Shown here piece after piece: positions 13,897-18,340 of a DNA stretch of 18,340 nt. The translations under genes were made by a program, and so were the position numbers. The DNA comes from CAZJYT01 sp964550325. Its GTDB lineage: Bacteria > Patescibacteriota > Minisyncoccia > Minisyncoccales > CAZJYT01. Every line of letters starts with the position of its first letter. The stretch's first letter is position 1. The DNA is taken from assembly GCA_964550325.1 (NCBI GenBank), contig CAZJYT010000015.1:1-18340 (forward strand), in the 5' to 3' direction. The notes under the pieces are model-generated. The model was not told where the DNA came from and searched no databases. It saw only the letters and a list, made by a program, of their open reading frames with translations.

Positions 13897-15327
13897 ATGA
13901 AAGCCTATTTAGGAATAGATGTTGGTTCCCTAACCTGTAAGTTTGTATTAATCAATGAAAAGGCAGAGGTTTTGTATTGGAAATATTTTCGTACTGAAGG
14001 AAATATTATCTCTGCTTTAAAAAGAGGATTGAGAGAATTAAGAGATTGGATTTCAGAAACCCAGCCCGATATTGAGATTTCGGGAGTAGGAACTACTGGT
14101 TCTGGAAGACAATTGGCAGGAGTAATTGTGGGAGCGGACCTAATAAAAAATGAGGTAACCTGTCATACAAAAGGGGTCTGTTTTTTTGTGCCAACAGCTA
14201 GGACAGTTATTGAAATTGGAGGTCAAGATTCAAAAATTATCATCTTAGAGAATGGGGTGGCAGTAGATTTTGCCATGAATTTAATTTGCACTAAAGGAAA
14301 TACCGAAATAATCACCAATCCTAACTTTTCTAAGAAAAAAATTAAAGAAGCAAGAATTGGGCAAAAGGTTCTCACCCATAAAGGAGTTTTTAAAGAAATA
14401 AAACAGGTTTTTGAGAGAAGATACAAAGGAGAAATGATAAAAATTGTAGCTTCGGATTTAAAAAAAATAGAGCTTACTCCCCAGCATCATATTTTTAGTT
14501 TGAAAAAGGGAGAAGAAAAGCCAAAATTCATCCCGGCAGAAAAATTACGGGTTGGAGATTTCATAACCACCCCTCTAATACCAGAAAAAAGATTTAAAAA
14601 ATTATTTCAAAAAAATAGCAATCATTCCTTTTTTTATAAAAATTGGTTTTTTGAGCCAATTAAAGAGAGGGCAAGATATTTTTTTGATGGAATGGTATAT
14701 AACTTAAAGGTAGAAGATGATAATTCATATCTTGGAAATTTCATCGGCTTAAAAAACTGTGCCGCTGGCACAGGAAGTTTTCTCGATGCCCAAGCCTTTC
14801 GTCTCAAAATACCAATAGAAAAATTCGGAGAGATGGCTTTAAGGTCGAAAAATCCTACTATTATTGCTAGCCGGTGTACCGTATTTGCCGAGTCCGATAT
14901 GATCCATAAACAGCAAATTGGGCATAAAGTAGAAGATATCATTGCTGGATTATGTGAGGGGTTAGCAAGAAATTACTTATCTAGTGTTGGCAAGGGAAAG
15001 AAAATCTTGCCTCCGGTAGTCTTTTTAGGAGGAGTCTCAGAGAATAAAGGAATGAGATGGGCTTTTGAGAAAATTTTAAAGACAAAAATTATTGTCCCGA
15101 AATATAATACTGTCCTAGGGGCTTTTGGAGTTGCCCTTTTAGTAAAAGAAAATCCTCCCCAAAAGACAAAATTCAGAGGATTTGAGATCTCAGAAAAAGA
15201 GATAAGATGTACTTCCTTTCAATGCCATGGCTGTCCTAATCAATGCGAGGTAATTGAGGCAAGAATAGAAAACAAAGTGGTAGCTAGATGGGGAGATAGA
15301 TGTGGGAAGTGGTCAAACCTATTATGA
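13897..15327 (+). CDS. Activator of 2-hydroxyacyl-CoA dehydratase / benzoyl-CoA reductase type (HgdC family) containing a mini-intein
   Basis: ATP-dependent electron-transfer protein of the ASKHA fold that reduces a partner acyl-CoA dehydratase or reductase. The 476-residue frame becomes 319 residues after removing the 157-residue intein (131-287). Conserved parts: phosphate-binding GIDVGSLTCKFVL (6-18), GTTGSGRQ (65-72), IGGQDSK (107-113), then, joined across the intein, MNLI-CAAGTGSFLD, RCTVFAESD (326-334) and GGVSENKGM. The [4Fe-4S] ligands would be Cys131 and Cys170 in the spliced protein, 39 residues apart as in HgdC. After the ATPase domain there is a cysteine-rich tail (CTSFQCHGCPNQCEV and GDRCGKW) like that seen in larger activase/DUF2229 proteins. 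No dehydratase subunit genes are in the window. The stop overlaps the next gene in ATGA. Confidence 0.92.
   Translation: MKAYLGIDVGSLTCKFVLINEKAEVLYWKYFRTEGNIISALKRGLRELRDWISETQPDIEISGVGTTGSGRQLAGVIVGADLIKNEVTCHTKGVCFFVPTARTVIEIGGQDSKIIILENGVAVDFAMNLICTKGNTEIITNPNFSKKKIKEARIGQKVLTHKGVFKEIKQVFERRYKGEMIKIVASDLKKIELTPQHHIFSLKKGEEKPKFIPAEKLRVGDFITTPLIPEKRFKKLFQKNSNHSFFYKNWFFEPIKERARYFFDGMVYNLKVEDDNSYLGNFIGLKNCAAGTGSFLDAQAFRLKIPIEKFGEMALRSKNPTIIASRCTVFAESDMIHKQQIGHKVEDIIAGLCEGLARNYLSSVGKGKKILPPVVFLGGVSENKGMRWAFEKILKTKIIVPKYNTVLGAFGVALLVKENPPQKTKFRGFEISEKEIRCTSFQCHGCPNQCEVIEARIENKVVARWGDRCGKWSNLL
14287..14757 (+). mobile_element. Mini-intein (157 aa) in the CoA-dehydratase activator
   Basis: The insert begins CTKGNTEIITNPNF after AMNLI and ends with FIGLKN before Cys+1 of CAAGTG; deletion restores the uninterrupted activator sequence exactly. 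Hint features: ARIGQKVLTHKGVFKEIKQV, then block B LTPQHHIF with T-x-x-H (precursor residues 194 and 197), GEEKPKFIPAEKLRVGDFI, and a C-terminal block VYNLKVEDDNSYLGNFIG. There is no homing endonuclease; the N- and C-splicing halves are joined by a short basic linker (about 230-255). The terminal Asn is present, but the usual penultimate His is Lys and the block F His position is Asn, so C-terminal cleavage chemistry may be slow or use another helper residue. Confidence 0.92.
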
Positions 15328-15827
15328 AAAGAACTTATCTTTTACCTTCTTCTTTAAGGAAGGAATTAAAAAAGCCTTTTGGCAAATTAATTTTAGGAAG
15401 AAAAAAGGGAGTCCTAAAAAAGTTTCAAGAAATCATCCAAAAAAAGGAATTTAAAAAAATAATCACTGTTGGAGATTATTGTTCTTTGAATTTGCCCTCT
15501 CAAGTAAAGATTTTCGACGGTAAAATTAGAAGAAAAAAGATAAAATCAGCCCTACTTTCCAAAAAACATTTGAAGTGCAAAAATCCTGCAGGAACCATTC
15601 AAAAAGAGGCTTGGGAGAAGGTAAAAAAGGTTTTACAAAAAAATGGAAACTTGTTTGTAGAAGGCGAAGAAGATCTTTTGGTAATTCCTGTGGTTTTATT
15701 ATCACAAAATAAAAATTTAGTGGCTTATGGCTTTCCAAAAAGAGGAATTTGTCTAATTGAGGTTAACGAGAAGAGTAAAAAGACTTTTAGACAAATCTTA
15801 GAAAGATTTGATGCCAATAAAGAATAA
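15324..15827 (+). CDS. GTP-dependent dephospho-CoA kinase (archaeal-type, DUF359 family)
   Basis: Predicted to catalyse the last step of CoA synthesis, phosphorylation of dephospho-CoA, using GTP. This family was known as DUF359 and was shown to have this activity in Thermococcus; bacteria normally use the unrelated ATP-dependent CoaE. The 167-residue protein matches along its length: LPSSLRKELKKPFGKLI (7-23), VGDYCSLNL (49-57), IFDGKIRR (63-70), the hallmark NPAGTI (87-92), and VEGEEDLLVIPVVLLS (112-127) followed by VAYGFPKRG (133-141). The ATG at 15324 overlaps the activator stop by 4 nt; a start at 15300 would add eight residues without family support. Placement after an acyl-CoA enzyme activator and opposite acetyl-CoA-using genes fits a CoA role. 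Likely acquired from archaea, by inference from family distribution. Confidence 0.88.
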   Translation: MKRTYLLPSSLRKELKKPFGKLILGRKKGVLKKFQEIIQKKEFKKIITVGDYCSLNLPSQVKIFDGKIRRKKIKSALLSKKHLKCKNPAGTIQKEAWEKVKKVLQKNGNLFVEGEEDLLVIPVVLLSQNKNLVAYGFPKRGICLIEVNEKSKKTFRQILERFDANKE

Positions 15828-15832
15828 AAAAT

Positions 15833-16975
15833 CTATTTCATCTTCTTTAAAATATGAACAGTCACACTCCCTCCGGTTCCTCCAACATTATGACAGAGTC
15901 CAATCTGGGGTTTATTTTTCACCTGTCTTTCTCCACATCTCCCTCTCAATTGATTGACGATCTCATAAATTTGGGCTAAACCAGTAACAGAAATTGGATG
16001 CCCCCTTGCTTTAAGCCCCCCTGAGGGATTAACAGGCAATTTTCCATCTAAAAAGGTAATCTGATTTCTAATGAGTTCTGCACCTTTCCCAGGAGGGGCA
16101 AATCCCAGGTCTTCATAGGAGAAGAGCTCTACTGATGTGAAAGCATCATGAATCTCTGCTACCTGAACTTCCTCTGGAGAGATTTTCGCCTCTTCATAGG
16201 CTTTTTGGGCTGCTATTTGAGTGGCTTTAAAATGCCAGGGCTCTTTTCTCAAAAAAGTGAGGAGATAATCAGTTGCAAAACCAGAACCTACTATTTTGAT
16301 ATCTGTCTCTTCTTTAGTCAAAATCACAGCCGCCCCCCCATTTACTGAAAGAGAGCAATCAAACAGTCTAAAGGGGGAAGCTACCACGGGAGAATTTTTA
16401 ATTTTTTCTAAAGAAAGAGGTCTCTTATAATAATAAGCCTTAGGATTTAAGGCTGCATTTTGATGATTTTTGAAAGCAATTAAAGCTAAATCATCCATAT
16501 TTGCTTCATACCTTTTCATATATTCCTGCCAAACCAAGGCATTTTGGACAGGAAAGAGCATACCTTCTGTTTGTTCAATTATTCTCTCTCCTGCTGACAA
16601 AATTAAATGGGTGGTTTGAGGGCTAATATTGCTTACCAAAAGCTCTCCTGATACTACCAATACATTTTTAAATTCTTTGTTATTCTTTGCTAATTTTAGG
16701 GCTGTCCAAAAGGCTACGCCTCCACCGGCACAAACAGAAGGAGTCTCAATAATGGGAATATTGGTTTTAAATAAATCTGATAAAAAAGATATTTTATGGG
16801 TTTGATGCTCACAAATTCCATCACAAGACTCCATAGCAGAACACACAATTAAATCTATCTCTGAGATTTTCATTCTGCTCTCTTCTAAGGCTTCTAAGGT
16901 GGCTTCATAAACAAATCGCCACCAAGGCTTTTGAGAGTAGTCAAACCTTGTCATTCCTACTCCTTTTACAAACAT
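15833..16975 (-). CDS. Thiolase-family acetyl-CoA C-acetyltransferase (archaeal/SCP2-like type)
   Basis: Predicted to condense two acetyl-CoA into acetoacetyl-CoA for the HMG-CoA synthase encoded just upstream. The 380-residue protein has the nucleophilic Cys82 in ETPSVCAGGGVAF, EIHDAFTSVE as in thiolase loops, GGLKARGHPISVTG with His326, and CHNVGGTGGSVTV at 361-373. The final motif has H-N-V-G-G in place of the C-x-G-x-G of classical biosynthetic thiolases, placing it with the SCP2-like/archaeal thiolases that form a complex with HMG-CoA synthase and a DUF35 scaffold in archaea. No DUF35 gene follows here; instead the gene ends 5 nt from the convergent dephospho-CoA kinase. The start lies 6 nt after the mvaS stop, with AGAGAATT before the ATG. 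Exact chain-length specificity cannot be read from sequence. Confidence 0.87.
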   Translation of the reverse strand: MFVKGVGMTRFDYSQKPWWRFVYEATLEALEESRMKISEIDLIVCSAMESCDGICEHQTHKISFLSDLFKTNIPIIETPSVCAGGGVAFWTALKLAKNNKEFKNVLVVSGELLVSNISPQTTHLILSAGERIIEQTEGMLFPVQNALVWQEYMKRYEANMDDLALIAFKNHQNAALNPKAYYYKRPLSLEKIKNSPVVASPFRLFDCSLSVNGGAAVILTKEETDIKIVGSGFATDYLLTFLRKEPWHFKATQIAAQKAYEEAKISPEEVQVAEIHDAFTSVELFSYEDLGFAPPGKGAELIRNQITFLDGKLPVNPSGGLKARGHPISVTGLAQIYEIVNQLRGRCGERQVKNKPQIGLCHNVGGTGGSVTVHILKKMK

Positions 16976-16981
16976 AATTCT

Positions 16982-18145
16982 CTAATTACCAAAAGAAATT
17001 ATTTTTTTGTGCCAGTCTTGATATTTCTTCAGATCTATCTTTTTCCCTTTTTTGATTTGATTTTCCAAATCAGTTTTAAACCCTTCTCTAAGAGAAGTAG
17101 CCATTAAACAAATGGCTCCCGCTCCACTACCATATCCAGAAATTCCAATTTTATCACCCTTTTTAATATTTTCCAAAAGTGAAATTAAACCTAAAAAGAT
17201 AGAACAGGTGTAAGCATTTCCAATGAGAGGGCTGTATTTTAAGGAGGGTTTTATTTTTTCTTTAAAAAATCCCTGAAATTCCAATAATTTTCTTATTTTG
17301 TCTATCTCTTCTTTATATTTTCTGAAAAGCGAGGGCTTTTTAAGACAATCTTTTAATTTCAAATAAGATTTTTTCTTTATCTTCTCATGGCGCCAAAATA
17401 TAGCAGTTAACCACTCCACCATTTTGGGAAAGGGAGTATGAATAATGAAATAATCAAATAAATCTATCACAGATTTCCCTTTTAAAGTATTTTTATTTTT
17501 TTCTTTCCAATTCTCCAAAGCCCTCTTTTGACACTCTAAAAAAGAAATCTTTGTCAACTCTCCATCCACTAATGGGAAAGGAAAGGAGAAAGCAGGCACC
17601 TTAAAATCATCAATATCAGCAGAAAATTCTCCAATATTCTCAAAATCCACCTCTAAAAGGGAAGGATTTCCTTCTACTCTCATTGCTACTGCAGCACAAC
17701 CCTGAGTAACTTCTGCCCTTGAATTTTTTTCTGAATAAACCGATCTATCAACTGCCAAGACAATGGCAGGTTTTCCTCTATGAGATTTGCTATACTCACA
17801 GGCAGAAATTAAAGCCTCCACTCCTCCCAGGCAGGCAAATTTATATTGAAAGGGAATAAATTTTAACTTTAATCTCCTGTTAATAACCTTTACCCCAAAT
17901 GGTTTTGAGAGATCAGAATCTGACTCTGTTCCAATATAAAATCTCTCCACATCTTTATAGTCAATCTTTCTTATCGCTTTTTCTGCCAATTCCTCCAAAG
18001 AGGTCTCATAAGGAATTCTTGCCTGAAAAACCCCTAGCCCTTTCAAGGCATACTCTGAGGGGATATTTCTTAGTTTTGCCAATTCCTCTACCAAAATATA
18101 ATATTTCGGAATAGCTACTCCTATCTGAGAGATTCCAACCTTCAT
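16982..18145 (-). CDS. mvaS: Hydroxymethylglutaryl-CoA synthase (MvaS-like)
   Basis: Condenses acetoacetyl-CoA with acetyl-CoA to HMG-CoA, the committed entry to the mevalonate route to isoprenoids. The 387-residue protein carries the three catalytic residues: Glu74 in IGTESDSDLSK, Cys105 in FACLGGVEAL, and His236 in IIHTPFPKMVEW. Other family blocks are AVDRSVYSEKNSRAEVTQG, FPLVDGELTK, and the C-terminal IGNAYTCSIFLGLISLLEN with GISGYGSGAGA. The PLVDG and NAYTxS-LLEN blocks recall bacterial MvaS more than the usual archaeal enzyme. The ATG at 18145 is preferred over a TTG at 18163 because the latter lies inside the predicted -10 region. It is followed after 6 nt by the thiolase, forming a two-gene unit. 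Confidence 0.9.
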   Translation of the reverse strand: MKVGISQIGVAIPKYYILVEELAKLRNIPSEYALKGLGVFQARIPYETSLEELAEKAIRKIDYKDVERFYIGTESDSDLSKPFGVKVINRRLKLKFIPFQYKFACLGGVEALISACEYSKSHRGKPAIVLAVDRSVYSEKNSRAEVTQGCAAVAMRVEGNPSLLEVDFENIGEFSADIDDFKVPAFSFPFPLVDGELTKISFLECQKRALENWKEKNKNTLKGKSVIDLFDYFIIHTPFPKMVEWLTAIFWRHEKIKKKSYLKLKDCLKKPSLFRKYKEEIDKIRKLLEFQGFFKEKIKPSLKYSPLIGNAYTCSIFLGLISLLENIKKGDKIGISGYGSGAGAICLMATSLREGFKTDLENQIKKGKKIDLKKYQDWHKKIISFGN

Positions 18146-18153
18146 AGAGTATA

Positions 18154-18162
18154 ATTTTACCA
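18154..18162 (-). promoter_or_regulatory. Extended -10 promoter element of the mvaS-thiolase unit
   Basis: Minus-strand TGGTAAAAT (TG-n-TAAAAT), with the hexamer at 18154-18159, ends 8 nt before the mvaS ATG. No good -35 hexamer is present at 16-18 nt, which an extended -10 can compensate. The predicted transcript starts at or next to the ATG. No Shine-Dalgarno is present. Confidence 0.5.
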
Positions 18163-18211
18163 AAAAAATCCCATCACTTAAAGCAAACGTATTCTGCGGA
18201 CTAAAATATAA

Positions 18212-18253
18212 GCAAAGGGTAAGGAGTTTGCAATTTTTGGTTACCTAAATTGC
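18212..18253. other. Two abutting short inverted repeats between response-regulator tail and mvaS
   Basis: GCAAA/TTTGC (18212-18216 and 18227-18231) and GCAATTT/AAATTGC (18230-18236 and 18247-18253, 10-nt loop) share two bases and would be mutually exclusive as RNA stems. The second could be a weak terminator for the upstream minus-strand gene, but neither side has a T run. Confidence 0.25.
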
Positions 18254-18263
18254 TTGAGAGGGA

Positions 18264-18340
18264 TTAGATATTGCAAGACTTTTTAATTCTATCAATAAAT
18301 TCTTTGGGTGTGTAGTTTGCCTTTATCAAATAGGCTTTTA
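18264..18340 (-). CDS. C-terminal end of a probable response regulator receiver domain, partial
   Basis: Only the last 25 codons are visible, ending at TAA (18264-18266); the 5' part is off the right edge. The peptide KAYLIKANYTPKEFIDRIKK followed by SCNI resembles the last strand and helix of CheY-like receiver domains, where A-x-x-Y-L-x-K (conserved Lys) precedes a P/T-x-E-x-x-x-x-I-K helix; receivers with LIKANYTP-like ends are frequent in Patescibacteria. The call is based on a short fragment and could be wrong. Its stop is about 120 nt upstream of the mvaS start. Confidence 0.5.
   Translation of the reverse strand, partial: KAYLIKANYTPKEFIDRIKKSCNI

Noticed and set aside
15300..15323. 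Longer dephospho-CoA kinase starting at the ATG at 15300
   Set aside because: It would deeply overlap the conserved cysteine-rich end of the activator; the ATG at 15324 gives a clean ATGA overlap and the family's usual N-terminus.
15828..15832. Bidirectional terminator between the convergent dephospho-CoA kinase and thiolase genes
   Set aside because: Only 5 nt separate the stop codons and no stem-loop with a T run is visible across the junction.
13897..18145. Isovaleryl-CoA or HMG-CoA dehydration pathway built from HMG-CoA synthase plus the dehydratase activator
   Set aside because: The activator family serves 2-hydroxyacyl-CoA dehydratases or aryl-CoA reductases, not 3-hydroxy substrates such as HMG-CoA, and no dehydratase gene is present to support it.
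100..18340. CRISPR array or other regularly spaced repeat
   Set aside because: No repeat of 20 nt or more recurs with regular spacing; the short TATTTCAAG and TTGACA duplications are isolated.

Overview
The window looks like chromosome from a small-genome, AT-rich bacterium of the Patescibacteria/CPR type. This rests on gene content: a secreted DUF5667-type protein, a short PilB/GspE ATPase, a YebC protein, a threonyl-tRNA synthetase with no TGS domain, a compact DnaE, tight gene packing with stop/start overlaps, and few classical Shine-Dalgarno sequences. The assignment is an inference; no rRNA gene is present to settle it.

Layout. (1) Positions 1-548 hold the 5' part of a CsoR/RcnR-family regulator on the minus strand. 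Its promoter carries a G/C-tract palindromic operator in the spacer. Beyond it lie a serine-recombinase C-terminal remnant and a hairpin terminator that can end the large minus-strand operon. (2) Positions 549-11660 are one minus-strand operon, read from high to low coordinate: a beta-helix/pentapeptide-like protein, dnaE, thrS, a secreted DUF5667 + Kazal protein, dnaG and rpoD. The replicative polymerase, primase and housekeeping sigma factor are thus co-transcribed, with 4-nt, 1-nt and 41-nt overlaps at three of the five junctions. (3) Positions 11661-11817 are a divergent promoter region. (4) Positions 11818-15827 are a plus-strand operon: pilB/gspE-like ATPase, yebC, an activator of 2-hydroxyacyl-CoA dehydratase/benzoyl-CoA reductase type, and an archaeal-type GTP-dependent dephospho-CoA kinase. 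(5) Positions 15833-18145 are a convergent minus-strand pair, mvaS (HMG-CoA synthase) then a thiolase: the first two enzymes of the mevalonate pathway. (6) The right edge holds the C-terminus of a probable response regulator.

The most striking feature is a pair of inteins. One (387 aa) interrupts DnaG just before the fourth zinc-ribbon cysteine; its LAGLIDADG endonuclease has lost both catalytic acidic residues. The other is a 157-aa mini-intein that interrupts the CoA-dehydratase activator just before its first [4Fe-4S] ligand cysteine. In both, the +1 residue needed for splicing is also a metal or cluster ligand of the host protein, so neither host can form its metal site until splicing has occurred.

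Four neighbouring genes (activator, dephospho-CoA kinase, thiolase, HMG-CoA synthase) all concern CoA or acyl-CoA chemistry. They suggest an acquired CoA/mevalonate module, with its partner subunits (the dehydratase and the DUF35 scaffold) lying elsewhere or absent. Three promoters place a -10 box only 8-9 nt before the ATG, which predicts leaderless mRNAs.
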